A program made the translations under genes and the position numbers. Positions 54,906 through 64,000 of a stretch of 64,000 bases of DNA are shown piece by piece. The notes under the pieces are model-generated. The model worked only from the letters and a program-made list of their open reading frames with translations, ran no database searches and was not told the DNA's origin. Each line of letters begins with the position of its first letter. The first letter of the stretch is position 1. Source of the DNA: Mongoliitalea daihaiensis (GTDB taxonomy: Bacteria > Bacteroidota > Bacteroidia > Cytophagales > Cyclobacteriaceae); contig NZ_CP063779.1 of assembly GCF_021596945.1 (NCBI RefSeq), positions 437,501 through 501,500 of the forward strand, read 5' to 3'.

Positions 54906-57653
54906 CTATTTAGCAAAAGGAATAGTAAAAGAACCAACAATTGCCTGTCCATCAATACTTAAGCCCTCCACTATAATGGTCTTTGCTGATTCAACGTCAT
55001 TGGTATAAAAGGCTACTTGAACTTTACCTGTCATGGAATCTGTGAATAGGTAAGGATTCCAGTATAGCGTCACCCGCTCATCTAGCTCAGGGATATCCTC
55101 CATTGTGTCATAGTCTACAAAGAAAAAATTAGCCGGTGGGTGAAATCCTTCGATTACAAAAGAGCTCATACCCGGGTTCCCAGCCAACACATCAGCAGCT
55201 CTGACATCTCCTCTTTTCAGATAGATTGCAATAATACCATTTCTTCCCATATCCCCCATAATGGATAGTATGCGAGTGACCACTTCTACACGCTCTACAT
55301 CGTTGGGGTTGATAGAGCGGATTACGTTAGCTGCCGAACTTGAGGGTAGGACATTTCCATCCACCATAACCAATGGTTCGAGGGAATTGGACACAGAAGT
55401 TGCCCCTCCCCGGAGTGTAACCTGCCCAAGTGAATTGACCTGCATACCGGGGATAAATGCCTTGATACCCAATAATAAATCAACTGCGTTTCCTCCACGC
55501 ATCAAAGACTCACCTTGAATGACATAATCCGCATTTCCATACAATGCTTTTTCGGTTTTTTTCCCTTGGGCTTCTACCTTCACTTCTTCTAATTCCACTT
55601 CCAATACTTCACGCCTAAAGACACTTGAAGTTGTTTGTGCCATTGTAGGCATTGTTGCATGTTCGGGGATAAAAAAAGGAGGTTTGAGTTTAGGACTTAA
55701 CTCAAACGTCCCATATCCTTTTCCTTTTTTATCCACCGCCAAAAAAGAAAAATCTATTGGACCATAAAAGTCCATTTCATCCAAAAGGAAGGAACCTTCT
55801 TTATCCGTCTCCCAATCCAATTCTCCTTCAAAATTGTTGATATAAATTGTAAAAGGGGTATTGGTTGGTTTTCCTTTTTCATTGAGAAAACGTCCACCAA
55901 TACTCAATGTATTTTCAACTGCGTGTGAAAATTTTTCAGTAGTAATGTGGCTAGGAACTTCCTTGATTTGCAAGTTTTCCACAATACGAGATGGTACAGC
56001 TTGAGGTAAGGCGAACTGATTGTCAGTAACTGTTACCGAGAGATTAGAGGCTAATGGTTTCCCATTGGCATCTTTGGTTTCAATATCTACCACTACCAAG
56101 GATCGTTTGCCTACTGTTGATCTATCTGTTTGTATAGTCACTATGCTTGAAGGCGGAAGAGTAGTCCCCGTCGCTGGAGCGATAACCTTTTCTGAACGAT
56201 CCAATACAGGTAAGGCCTGAATAAAGTAAGTGTCAGGTCCATAATTACGGTTCCATTGAGTAAATGCCCTGACGTAATATTGATTACCTGAAAGGCTTTC
56301 AGGGAGAAAAAAATCACCAACTGCTACACCATTTTCAATTTTTAACTTTTTCTCTAAAATCACATCTCTATCCTCTGATAACACTTCCAAATGAAGCACT
56401 TGACTCAACGTCCTCCTATTTGCAGGATTCGCATAATTGATGTATCCTTTTAAAAAAACTTGATCTCCTTTATAATAATACGATCTGTCAGTATGGAGGT
56501 GAATTCTTTCTTGTAGACTATTCGCATCCCGAATAATTTGGGCTTGCATTTGGACTGAAAGGGGCGGTGTGTAATCCATTGGCAAGAGATTTCCTACTTT
56601 GCTTTTATCCATATCACCCGAGAAAATCATATCTTTTTGATTCAATACCATGCCGTTAGAAGTCACCGTCAAATAATTTCCTTTGACCTCAACCCATGAG
56701 ATGGGATAAGGTGCATCTTTGTATGAATTGACTTTGCTAAACCCTTTTTCGTAATGGATTTCTATTCTTCCCTTTAAAAAAATTCGATACTCGCCTGGGT
56801 TTTTGCCAGCAGTTACCAAGTTATCAGGTTCGTATTTGATTACAGATTTCCCCAATTCCTCGGCAAAAACATCTGACCTTAAATTTCTAGATTCAGAGCC
56901 TCCAGGTTTGTCTCCATATAGGAAAAAACCTTCTTGGTTATGTCTTCCGATAATGATCGACCGAAACATATTGGCAGGAGAGCGAAGATAAGATTCCAAC
57001 CGATTAGCCTTCCACATATTCCTCGTTTTGATGTCAGGCGCTTCCAGTTCCTCAAAACGACTAGCTCCCATAATGACATAGGATTGATTATTAAACTGAA
57101 ATTCTTTCAGGTCAAACGTTACTAAATATCCCAAGGCATTATTTTTAATTTGAATGGGTTGATAGGCAAATGCACGGAAATTACTATTTGCATTGTCTTC
57201 CGGAAAATCTATAACCCAAGGATTTAAAATCTCGCAGCTTGCAGCAAGCTCATCTGCTCCTAAAAAGTAGATGCTGAACTTTTTCAATTCTCGTTCCCAA
57301 ACTTTATCTCGTGAAGCTTTAATTTCCACATCGCTTAATTCTTGTTCGGTAGGAACCAGATTTATGGATAAATTTTGAGTACTATTGACTTTAATAGAGA
57401 TCGATTTTTGCTGGGCAGCATATCCAATAAATGAAAACCCGATCTCTACATCGCCAGGAGCAATCCCGCTCAGTGTATAGTTACCATCGATATCAGTGGT
57501 AGTCGCTATGGTGGTATTATTCACAAACACATTACAAAATGGCAAGGGTTCCTTGGTTAGTGCATCGATTACCGTACCCGAGACAGAACCAGTCTGTGCA
57601 AATCCATAGAAAGTAATTAGGAATAAAAATAATGCTGCGAATGCATGTTTCAT
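54906..57653 (-). CDS. Carboxypeptidase-regulatory/MG2/TonB-plug protein without barrel
   Basis: 915 residues from the ATG at 57653. A signal peptide (FYGFAQTG) is followed by a carboxypeptidase-regulatory-like domain (GSVSGTVIDALTKEPLPFCNV ... GDVEIGFSFIGY), an MG2-type domain (HTDRSYYYKGDQVFLKGYIN), more beta domains, and a TonB plug near residues 710-810 (LGQVTLRGGATSVSNSLEPLVMVDGN ... INPNDVERVEVV). There is no room for a TonB-dependent barrel after the plug. The C-terminus resembles that of the MG2 protein at 45500. The frame open upstream to 57701 adds an unlikely N-terminus. Confidence 0.88.
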   Translation of the reverse strand: MKHAFAALFLFLITFYGFAQTGSVSGTVIDALTKEPLPFCNVFVNNTTIATTTDIDGNYTLSGIAPGDVEIGFSFIGYAAQQKSISIKVNSTQNLSINLVPTEQELSDVEIKASRDKVWERELKKFSIYFLGADELAASCEILNPWVIDFPEDNANSNFRAFAYQPIQIKNNALGYLVTFDLKEFQFNNQSYVIMGASRFEELEAPDIKTRNMWKANRLESYLRSPANMFRSIIIGRHNQEGFFLYGDKPGGSESRNLRSDVFAEELGKSVIKYEPDNLVTAGKNPGEYRIFLKGRIEIHYEKGFSKVNSYKDAPYPISWVEVKGNYLTVTSNGMVLNQKDMIFSGDMDKSKVGNLLPMDYTPPLSVQMQAQIIRDANSLQERIHLHTDRSYYYKGDQVFLKGYINYANPANRRTLSQVLHLEVLSEDRDVILEKKLKIENGVAVGDFFLPESLSGNQYYVRAFTQWNRNYGPDTYFIQALPVLDRSEKVIAPATGTTLPPSSIVTIQTDRSTVGKRSLVVVDIETKDANGKPLASNLSVTVTDNQFALPQAVPSRIVENLQIKEVPSHITTEKFSHAVENTLSIGGRFLNEKGKPTNTPFTIYINNFEGELDWETDKEGSFLLDEMDFYGPIDFSFLAVDKKGKGYGTFELSPKLKPPFFIPEHATMPTMAQTTSSVFRREVLEVELEEVKVEAQGKKTEKALYGNADYVIQGESLMRGGNAVDLLLGIKAFIPGMQVNSLGQVTLRGGATSVSNSLEPLVMVDGNVLPSSSAANVIRSINPNDVERVEVVTRILSIMGDMGRNGIIAIYLKRGDVRAADVLAGNPGMSSFVIEGFHPPANFFFVDYDTMEDIPELDERVTLYWNPYLFTDSMTGKVQVAFYTNDVESAKTIIVEGLSIDGQAIVGSFTIPFAK

Positions 57654-57745
57654 GGCAATGAAGTTTGTAACCCTTAAAAATAAAACTATAAAATGAGGCA
57701 AAAAAGAAATAGCACAAAATTAAACTTTTGTGCTATTTCAGTCAT

Positions 57746-57958
57746 TTATTCTTCACTGGACGTTTTACTGTCCTTGATTTCATCGATATCCTCGCGATCT
57801 TTCAGTTTTTTATCCTCCACATTTTTATTCAAAAACTCGTTGAGTTTTTCTATGGAGAAAGAACTGGAGATTTCCCCAAATGAATTGATGCTCATCTTGA
57901 AGCCTTCCAGATCTTTATGAACTTTAGGACTCTCTTCTTTTTTTGGTTTTTTGGCCAT
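57746..57958 (-). CDS. Small charged protein of unknown function
   Basis: 70 residues, lysine/glutamate-rich, without signal or membrane segment. The middle (SINSFGEISSSFSIEKLNEFLNKNV) is likely helical. It starts 20 bases after the gltX stop on the same strand, so it is probably cotranscribed. I do not recognise a family, though its length and composition suggest a real protein. Confidence 0.65.
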   Translation of the reverse strand: MAKKPKKEESPKVHKDLEGFKMSINSFGEISSSFSIEKLNEFLNKNVEDKKLKDREDIDEIKDSKTSSEE

Positions 57959-57978
57959 AATCCTGTCACATTAGACGT

Positions 57979-59505
57979 TTATAACGAAGCTATGGCAAAT
58001 TGGATGCGTCTGACCAGCTCTTCTTTACCAATGATCACAAATACTGCCATCAAATCAGGACCTGCGCCAACGCCTGTTACTGCCAGACGCACTGCTTGCA
58101 TGATTTTCCCCAATTTGATACCATTGCTTTCAGCAGCTTTTTCTAGAAGCGATTTTGCAAGCTCCGGAGTAAAATCAGCTGCATCTGCTTCCAGTTCTTG
58201 AATATAGGAATTTAAGACTGTAACTGCATCTTGATTCCACTTTTTCACGGCTACATCTTGGTCAAATGTCTCAGGGGCAATGAGCATGAATTTACCTTCA
58301 TTCCAAAGATCCGCTGGAAAAGTCGCGCGTTCCTTCATGATTGCCGCAATTTGAGCAGCTTTTTCGGAAGATACTTCCAACCCTTCTTTGGCTACTTCTA
58401 GTTGCAAATATTTCGCTAATTCATCGTCTGACTTTCCGCGTAGATACTGTTCATTGTACCATTTCGCTTTGTTGATATCAAACTTAGTCCCAGACTTCCC
58501 GATGCGCTCGATGCTGAAAGCCTCTACCAATTCATCTAGGGTGAACATTTCACGGTGATCACCTGGATTCCAACCTAAGAACGCTAAGAAATTAATCAAT
58601 GCTTCTTTGAGATATCCTTGTTCACGGAAGCCCATGGCTTTTTCTCCCGAATTTGGATCTTGCCAATTCATCGGAAACACTGGGAATCCATGTTTATCGG
58701 CATCTCGCTTGGATAATTTACCATTTCCATCAGGCTTTAGCAATAAGGGCAAATGCGCAAATTGAGGCATGGTATCTTCCCATCCAAAATATTTGTACAA
58801 TAATACGTGCAAGGGAGCAGATGGTAACCACTCTTCTCCACGGATTACATGAGTAATTCCCATCAAATGATCATCCACGATATTGGCCAAGTGATAGGTT
58901 GGCATTCCATCCGACTTCATCAATACCTTATCGTCTAAGGTAGAACTATGGACCATAACCCATCCACGGATCATATCATTCAATCTTACTTCTTCCTTCC
59001 TAGGGATTTTGATTCGAATCACATACGGCTCACCAGATGCTAAGCGTGCTTTTACCTCATCTTCTGGCAAGGTTAGAGAGTTTTTCATCTGTGTGCGAGT
59101 GATGGAATTGTACTGTGGAGATACTACTCTGGCCGCAGTCAGACGCTCCCTCATCGCATCCAATTCCTCGGAAGTATCAAATGCATAATAAGCATGACCT
59201 TTTTCTACTAGATCCAAGGCATATTGCATATACATAGGCTTACGCTCAGACTGCCTATAAGGAGCACAATCAGCTGGATTCCAAGGACTTTCATCCGGGG
59301 TAATTCCCAACCAATCCAAGGCATCCTTGATATATTCTTCCGCACCCGGCACAAAACGGGTTTGGTCTGTATCTTCAATTCTCAATAAAAATTTGCCATT
59401 ATTTTTTCTAGCAAACAAGTAATTGTAAAGAGCTGTTCTCACTCCTCCGATATGTAAAGCTCCTGTGGGTGAAGGAGCAAAGCGAACGCGTACTTCTCTA
59501 TTCAT
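57979..59505 (-). CDS. gltX: Glutamyl-tRNA synthetase
   Basis: A 508-residue class I synthetase. The HIGH-type signature is FAPSPTGALHIGGVRTALYNYLF and the KMSKS-type loop is NGKLSKRDADKHG. The length and the LEDTDQTR-like IEDTDQTR stretch are standard. It charges tRNA-Glu. The ATG at 59505 begins directly with NREVRVRFAPSPTG. Confidence 0.97.
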   Translation of the reverse strand: MNREVRVRFAPSPTGALHIGGVRTALYNYLFARKNNGKFLLRIEDTDQTRFVPGAEEYIKDALDWLGITPDESPWNPADCAPYRQSERKPMYMQYALDLVEKGHAYYAFDTSEELDAMRERLTAARVVSPQYNSITRTQMKNSLTLPEDEVKARLASGEPYVIRIKIPRKEEVRLNDMIRGWVMVHSSTLDDKVLMKSDGMPTYHLANIVDDHLMGITHVIRGEEWLPSAPLHVLLYKYFGWEDTMPQFAHLPLLLKPDGNGKLSKRDADKHGFPVFPMNWQDPNSGEKAMGFREQGYLKEALINFLAFLGWNPGDHREMFTLDELVEAFSIERIGKSGTKFDINKAKWYNEQYLRGKSDDELAKYLQLEVAKEGLEVSSEKAAQIAAIMKERATFPADLWNEGKFMLIAPETFDQDVAVKKWNQDAVTVLNSYIQELEADAADFTPELAKSLLEKAAESNGIKLGKIMQAVRLAVTGVGAGPDLMAVFVIIGKEELVRRIQFAIASL

Positions 59506-60030
59506 ATTGGTTTTTTATTCTGTCATCTAACCCATTCAGAGGGCAAATGGTTGGTTTGGTTACTGAAAATCAGGCTGCAAAGATAGTAAATTTTGAGAGA
59601 AAGCTGTGTGCTCTGTGGTTCATTCCTGAAAATCGCTTGGTGTCATTTTTGGAATAGAAGATCGAAAAAATTCCGATTATCTGTTATTTATATTCTATTT
59701 GTACATGTAAATCATTGCAAAATTTTAGCTCATAAATCTCAAGTCATATCCCATCAAGGAATTAGCTTTTGGCTACAGGATTATGTACGAGGGAATAATA
59801 AATTTTCTATTTGCTTTCGCAAGGGTACTTACTAAGCGTAAAGAAATCTATTTGTAGCCCACAAGTTTCGTGTTCAAAGATGAGATCCTTTCTTATGTCA
59901 AATATTTCACCATTTCAACCCTTTTGCTGGGAAAATGCAGGGACGCTTCGTTAGAAAATGAGAACTGCACCTGAAGGGTGTCTTTTAAACTCAGTAAAAA
60001 AGCTCCATTTCAGTGAGAAATAAGTAAAAA
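59506..60030. other. Intergenic gap, about 525 bases
   Basis: Region between gltX and the rplS terminator. It is AT-rich with a few weak open frames (for example around 59593-59835) that lack protein-like features. No tRNA, repeat or clear hairpin was found. Confidence 0.5.
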
Positions 60031-60060
60031 TAAAAAGGGGACCCAATAGGAGTCCCCTTT
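60031..60060 (-). terminator. Intrinsic terminator after rplS
   Basis: On the minus strand GGGGAC / GTCCCC (60052-60057 with 60037-60042) with flanking A/T pairs, followed by TTTTTATTTTTA. It is 28 bases past the rplS stop. Confidence 0.85.
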
Positions 60061-60087
60061 TCTTGCCAAGATTTGCCTTGATTAAAC

Positions 60088-60453
60088 TTACTTTCTTGGT
60101 CTGATTTTTTCTTTGATTTTGGCAGACTTTCCTTGACGGCCTCTCAAGTAGAATAGACGAGCTCTTCTCACTTTACCTTCTCTCATCAATTCGATTTTCT
60201 CGATAGATGGGGACAAGATTGGGAAAATTCTCTCTACACCCACACCATTAGAAACTTTTCTTACAGTGAAAGTCTCACCATTGGAGTTAGGGTTTTTTCT
60301 TTGGATTACAGTTCCTTGGAATTGCTGGATTCTTTCTTTGTTACCTTCCACGATTCTTACGTGAACGTTGATGGTATCACCAGCTTTGAAAGAAGGGAAT
60401 TTAGCTCTTACTTCGCTGTATTCCGCTTCTACGATTTTCATTAGTTCGCTCAT
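60088..60453 (-). CDS. rplS: 50S ribosomal protein L19
   Basis: A 121-residue protein with the L19 core ([71 protein letters not shown]). It sits at the 30S-50S interface of the ribosome. It is the last gene of the rpsP-rimM-trmD-rplS set and is followed by a terminator. Confidence 0.97.
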   Translation of the reverse strand: MSELMKIVEAEYSEVRAKFPSFKAGDTINVHVRIVEGNKERIQQFQGTVIQRKNPNSNGETFTVRKVSNGVGVERIFPILSPSIEKIELMREGKVRRARLFYLRGRQGKSAKIKEKIRPRK

Positions 60454-60539
60454 AGCTTAAATGTTTTATTTGCTTGTAGCAATGCGCTCCCGCGCAGTCT
60501 TGAATGAATTCTATAATATGTGCTTGCTTACAATCGCCT

Positions 60540-61226
60540 TCAGAAATCTTTCCCTTCCAAAAGGTCAGGTCTTCTTTCTTGTGTACGGCGAACCGATGCT
60601 TCAAATCTCCAGGATTCGATGTTGGCTTCATGACCTGATAGCAATACCTCCGGAACTTTCATTCCATCATACTCCGCTGGCCTAGTGTAGACCGGTGGTG
60701 CTAGCAGTCCATCTTGGAAGGAATCTGTCAATGCTGAGGTTTCATCATTGAGCACGCCAGGTATCAATCGGATAATCGCATCTGTCACGACGGCAGCTGC
60801 CAATTCTCCTCCTGATAAAACGTAATCGCCAATGCTGATTTCACGGGTAATCCATTTTTCACGGACCCGCTCGTCCACACCTTTATAATGACCGCATAGA
60901 ATCATGATATTTCCTTTCAATGAAAGTTCATTGGCCATGTTTTGGTCAAAAGTCTTTCCATCGGGACTCATGTAGATAATCTCATCATACCTTCTCTCCG
61001 CTTGCAATGCAGTGATGCATTTGACGATGGGTTCCACCATCAACACCATTCCTGCCCCGCCTCCAAAAGCATAATCATCGACTTGCTTTTGCTTGCCTAC
61101 GGCATATTCCCGGAGATTGTGTACCCGAACCATGGCGATTCCTTTTTCTTCTGCCCTCTTGAGGATAGAATGAGCGAAAGGACCTTCCAACAAACCCGGT
61201 ACCACGGTAATGATATCTATACGCAT
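60540..61226 (-). CDS. trmD: tRNA (guanine-N1)-methyltransferase
   Basis: 228 residues; a SPOUT methyltransferase modifying G37 of tRNAs. The conserved [43 protein letters not shown] and [15 protein letters not shown] form the trefoil knot and SAM site. It is 4 bases after rimM on the same strand. Confidence 0.97.
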   Translation of the reverse strand: MRIDIITVVPGLLEGPFAHSILKRAEEKGIAMVRVHNLREYAVGKQKQVDDYAFGGGAGMVLMVEPIVKCITALQAERRYDEIIYMSPDGKTFDQNMANELSLKGNIMILCGHYKGVDERVREKWITREISIGDYVLSGGELAAAVVTDAIIRLIPGVLNDETSALTDSFQDGLLAPPVYTRPAEYDGMKVPEVLLSGHEANIESWRFEASVRRTQERRPDLLEGKDF

Positions 61227-61229
61227 GGG

Positions 61230-61760
61230 TTAATCTTCCAAATAGATGTCAAGTAAACCTGTGGGCAATTGGCAGTAAACTTTTTTAGCCGCCTTGTCAA
61301 CCTTGGATACAATTCCATCCTGAATTGGGATGAGAACTTCTTTGCCTTTGTGGTCAACGCCCATTAGATCTTGGGTTTGTAGGTCATAAATGACTTTTAC
61401 TTCCCCGATACTTCCCAGTACTTCATCCAGTACTTCGAATCCTATCAACTCATGAAAGTAATATTGATCTTCCGGTAACTCCTCCAGTTGGGCGAGTGGT
61501 AGAAACAATCCCGAGCCTACAAGAGGGGTAACTGCTTCTATCGTATCGTAATCCTCAAATTTCGCTAGCGCTTTGTTGCTGAATTGCCACACAAAGTGCT
61601 CGAGAAAAAAAGGAACCAAGCGGGATTTTTGTTCTACGAACACATGCTTGAGGTCTTCGTATTCTTCCGGGAAATCTACATCGAGAACGATGCCTACTTC
61701 ACCATGTAGTCCATGAACTTTGGCTATATGGCCCAATTGAAAACAATTGTCTTTGTTCAT
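61230..61760 (-). CDS. rimM: 16S rRNA processing protein RimM
   Basis: 176 residues: an N-terminal RimM domain (FQLGHIAKVHGLHGEVGIVLDVDFP) and a C-terminal PRC-barrel domain (YYFHELIGFEVLDEVLGSIGEVKVIYDLQTQDLMGV). It assists 30S maturation with S19. It lies 14 bases after rpsP and 4 before trmD. Confidence 0.96.
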   Translation of the reverse strand: MNKDNCFQLGHIAKVHGLHGEVGIVLDVDFPEEYEDLKHVFVEQKSRLVPFFLEHFVWQFSNKALAKFEDYDTIEAVTPLVGSGLFLPLAQLEELPEDQYYFHELIGFEVLDEVLGSIGEVKVIYDLQTQDLMGVDHKGKEVLIPIQDGIVSKVDKAAKKVYCQLPTGLLDIYLED

Positions 61761-61774
61761 GGGGATATGAGATA

Positions 61775-62329
61775 TTAAGCTTGAGTTTCCTCTCCACCTT
61801 CAGCCGCAGCCTCTGGAGCTTCTTCAGCAGCAACTTCAGGAGCATTCGCCGCCGCAGCAGCTGCATTTGCTTCGTCTTCTCTTGCTTTGATAGCATCCAA
61901 ACGTGCTTGGTTTTTAGCTGCTTCAGCATCCAATGCCTTTTGGCGAGCATCAGCCTTCGCTTTCGATAAGGATTCTACTTTACCGCCGATTGCAGCATCT
62001 TTACCCGACTTCCACGCTTCAAATTTAGCATCCGCTTGTTCTTGCGTGATAGCACCTTTCATTACACCGATTTGAAGGTGTTTTTTCAACAATACACCTC
62101 TGTAAGATAGCATCGCCCTTACAGTATCTGTTGGCTGTGCACCATTCATCAACCAAGTAAGAGCTCGCTCATTGTTGATGGTGATAGATGCAGGGTTAGT
62201 GTTTGGGTTGTAGGTACCCAATTTCTCGATAAAGCGTCCATCACGTGGAGCTCTAGCATCAGCTACTACTACGTCATAGATAGCCAATTTCTTACGACCT
62301 CTACGCGCTAATCTGATTTTAACTGCCAT
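61775..62329 (-). CDS. rpsP: 30S ribosomal protein S16 with alanine/glutamate-rich tail
   Basis: 184 residues from the ATG at 62329. The S16 core is [41 protein letters not shown]. The C-terminal 70 residues are an Ala/Glu/Lys-rich extension ([16 protein letters not shown]...), as is usual in Bacteroidota. A frame open to 62416 gives a non-conserved N-terminus and is rejected. It is the first gene of the ribosomal block. Confidence 0.96.
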   Translation of the reverse strand: MAVKIRLARRGRKKLAIYDVVVADARAPRDGRFIEKLGTYNPNTNPASITINNERALTWLMNGAQPTDTVRAMLSYRGVLLKKHLQIGVMKGAITQEQADAKFEAWKSGKDAAIGGKVESLSKAKADARQKALDAEAAKNQARLDAIKAREDEANAAAAAANAPEVAAEEAPEAAAEGGEETQA

Positions 62330-62459
62330 ATAAATTTGATATTTAGTGATTTGATGGATCCCGTCCATCGTAATTTTTGGACTGTAAAGATACGCCTTTA
62401 TCTTGAAAATCAGCAAATCACCTCAAATATATTTGTGTATTTAATTGTAATTAGCTTAA

Positions 62460-62640
62460 ATTTGACCTGATTGAACGAGATCAGTGAATAGTGAAAAGTG
62501 AACATGGAGAGAATTAGGAATGAGATATGAATTATTAGGAATAAAGGTTTAAGACACGTATGGAGTCTTAATTCTTGCTTCTTAAATCTTGTCTCTTACT
62601 TTAAACGCTCATATCTTGTTTCTCACATCTCGTTTCTAAA
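62460..62640. repeat. Low-complexity word repeats before tRNA-Arg
   Basis: Words such as GTGAATAGTGAAAAGTGAAC, GGAATGAGATATGAATTATTAGG and CTTGTCTCTTACTTTAAACGC. They resemble, partly as reverse complements, the words at 41080-41260 and 44840-45030. No gene seen. Confidence 0.5.
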
Positions 62641-62651
62641 AGTCTACTAAT

Positions 62652-62723
62652 GGCTGCGTAGTTCAACGGATAGAACAAGCGTTTCCTAAACGTTAGATCT
62701 AGGTTCGATTCCTAGCGTGGCTA
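62652..62723 (+). tRNA. tRNA-Arg (anticodon CCT)
   Basis: The cloverleaf folds over 72 bases: acceptor GGCTGCG / CGTGGCT (with G-U pairs), D stem GTTC / GAAC, anticodon stem AGCGT / ACGTT with loop TTCCTAA (anticodon CCT), T stem CTAGG / CCTAG with TTCGATT, and discriminator A. CCA is not encoded. It reads AGG arginine codons. It is isolated, with no integrase gene nearby. Confidence 0.95.
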
Positions 62724-62796
62724 CTGAATTATTTTTGAAAAACTTAGAGATCTGAATTCAAATCTCTAGGTTGCCGCTTGCAAGGTAAATTTAACA

Positions 62797-63876
62797 ATGC
62801 TAAAGACACTCAAAAGACTCTGGTTTTTGAAATTGAATAAAGTGTTTATTATAGCACTAACGATTATACTTATAACCAATTCATCTTGCGAGGTTCACGA
62901 TTCGACTCCCAACAAAGCACTCCCTCCAATCCCTGCTCAGATCAAAGGACCTTTTGAGGTTAATGGCAACCAACTCACCGAAAACGGAAAGCCTGCATTT
63001 TTTTATGGAGTCAATGCTATGCAAACTTTTGGTCTTGGCAATCCCGAGTTGATGAAAGATTGGAATATCAAGATTGTAAGGGAATTTATAGGGAATTTAG
63101 GTGAACAGCCCGTCGATGGTTATCCAATACGTGGCAGTGACAATAAATGGTATCACCCCCTGCAGCGAATCGTTGAACAAAACAGGTCTCAAAATATCAT
63201 TACAATTCTATGCCCTTTTGGTTGGGTAAATCCAACTGGTGAACAAATTTTGTTTGCGGGTCTCAATCCTTCAGAACAGAATTTTTACACAGCCTATAAG
63301 ACGAAAATGAGAGAGATTGCCGAGCACTTCAAAGATCAGCCCGATGTTTGGATTCAGGTTTGGAATGAACCTTATCATTGGAACAATGAAAATGGATATA
63401 CTCATGAAATTTGGCTAAGGGATATGAGTGAAATGGTGGACAACCTCAGGTGGGTCAATGGTTTTCATAATTTGATCATTGTTCCTGGAAATGAAATGGG
63501 GCAATCCGAAAATGCTATTCTATCTCATGGTAAACAACTTACAGACAATAGATTTAATATAGTATTCGATTTACACGCCTATGAAAAATGGCTTGTAAAC
63601 ACGAGCGAAAATCAAATTAAAGAGCGCTTATTAGGTATCAAAAACAAAGGAATACCCTTTATCTTTGGAGAAGTTGGAGTCCAAAATGTAGGCGCTGTAA
63701 TGGAAGTCAATCATTTCCTACAAGCGGCAGATTCACACGAAATCTCTGTTTTGGCTTGGCTTTGGGTTCAAAATAGTCAGTACAAGAATGCTTTGCTAGA
63801 TGAGGGAGGAGAACCAAACTCAACCCCATCTAATAATCATTGGGGGGAAGTTTTTAAAAATTTCCTTCGAGAATAA
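62797..63876 (+). CDS. GH5-like glycoside hydrolase lipoprotein
   Basis: This 359-residue protein starts with a lipoprotein signal (TNSSCEV; Cys at about residue 31). A (beta/alpha)8 hydrolase follows: KPAFFYGVNAMQTFG at the start of the barrel, the acid/base Glu191 in VWNEPYHW, and the nucleophile Glu292 in FIFGEVGVQ, with LAWLWVQNS later. This is the GH5/cellulase-superfamily pattern. The substrate is not determined (beta-mannan, cellulose or a related glycan). It lies 73 bases after the tRNA, with the start ATG within an AT-rich region. Confidence 0.85.
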   Translation: MLKTLKRLWFLKLNKVFIIALTIILITNSSCEVHDSTPNKALPPIPAQIKGPFEVNGNQLTENGKPAFFYGVNAMQTFGLGNPELMKDWNIKIVREFIGNLGEQPVDGYPIRGSDNKWYHPLQRIVEQNRSQNIITILCPFGWVNPTGEQILFAGLNPSEQNFYTAYKTKMREIAEHFKDQPDVWIQVWNEPYHWNNENGYTHEIWLRDMSEMVDNLRWVNGFHNLIIVPGNEMGQSENAILSHGKQLTDNRFNIVFDLHAYEKWLVNTSENQIKERLLGIKNKGIPFIFGEVGVQNVGAVMEVNHFLQAADSHEISVLAWLWVQNSQYKNALLDEGGEPNSTPSNNHWGEVFKNFLRE

Positions 63877-64000
63877 AACCTCCGAGATAGGAATAAAAGT
63901 TGAAAGGACTAGGCAGACAAATCAGTTCAAATAAACCATTTTTCAACCTTCACACGAACACAATTTATTTTTATCCTATTGACTATCAATATTTTTAGTA
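63877..64000. other. Window end, non-coding
   Basis: The last 124 bases after the GH5 stop contain no recognised gene or terminator; the sequence is cut by the window edge. Confidence 0.5.

Noticed and set aside
59593-59835. An 80-residue frame upstream of gltX
   Set aside because: Unusual composition, no start context and no recognisable domain; treated as chance.
62652-63876. A tRNA-associated genomic island at tRNA-Arg with the GH5 gene as cargo
   Set aside because: No integrase gene and no clear duplicated tRNA 3' end is visible before the window ends.

Overview
The window looks like chromosomal DNA from a Bacteroidota bacterium of the order Cytophagales, probably close to Algoriphagus/Belliella (Cyclobacteriaceae). 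This is inferred from the moderate-to-low GC, the many SusG/6-bladed-propeller/DUF5723/DUF3810/PorT-like proteins, a Na+-NQR operon, intergenic TAnnTTTG promoter boxes and few Shine-Dalgarno sequences. No rRNA, phage, complete insertion sequence or CRISPR array was seen. One tRNA gene (Arg, CCT) is present.

Layout. 0-7 kb: a Pr6Pr-like membrane protein, a PQQ-like propeller protein, a lipoprotein alpha-amylase, and the overlapping pair mnmH-selD (selenouridine in tRNA). 7-16 kb: Dps, two sensor histidine kinases, a TonB-C protein, a LytTR response regulator, ThuA, an EamA transporter and DusB. 16-20 kb: a CPBP protease, DUF2007, cdsA, glutamate dehydrogenase and a PSD-like decarboxylase, so phospholipid synthesis brackets gdh. 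20-28 kb: DUF502, the operon nqrABCDE (closed by a terminator and without nqrF), ispH and cmk. 28-33 kb: adenine deaminase, acyl-CoA dehydrogenase and an AAA_14/DUF4143 ATPase. 33-41 kb: a propeller lipoprotein, DUF5723, and a glycerol cluster glpD-glpK-glpF with a divergent DeoR-type regulator. 41-45 kb: a histidine phosphatase, an RluA-type pseudouridine synthase and prfC. 45-58 kb: a surface/secretion region with two large MG2-type proteins (one carrying a TonB plug but no barrel), a coupled DUF4221/CxxC-lipoprotein/MG2 operon, a small Cys-rich secreted peptide next to a propeller lipoprotein, DUF3810, NifU-like and OmpA/PorT-like barrel genes. 58-62 kb: gltX and the conserved rpsP-rimM-trmD-rplS block. 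62-64 kb: tRNA-Arg and a GH5-like lipoprotein.

The most interesting non-coding finding is a 149-bp MITE-like element present twice (about 20.8 and 29.9 kb, about 96% identical). It has inverted ends and flanking 9-10 bp direct repeats. The second copy lies exactly at the adenine deaminase stop codon and recreates a stop, so the protein end is unchanged. Other structures are a 32-bp-periodic palindromic array directly upstream of the DUF4143 ATPase, mosaic repeat modules at the 3' ends of three genes in the 45-52 kb region, a leftover copy of an MG2-gene 3' end at 50.5 kb, and an (AAAG)6 tract upstream of the secreted Cys-rich peptide.
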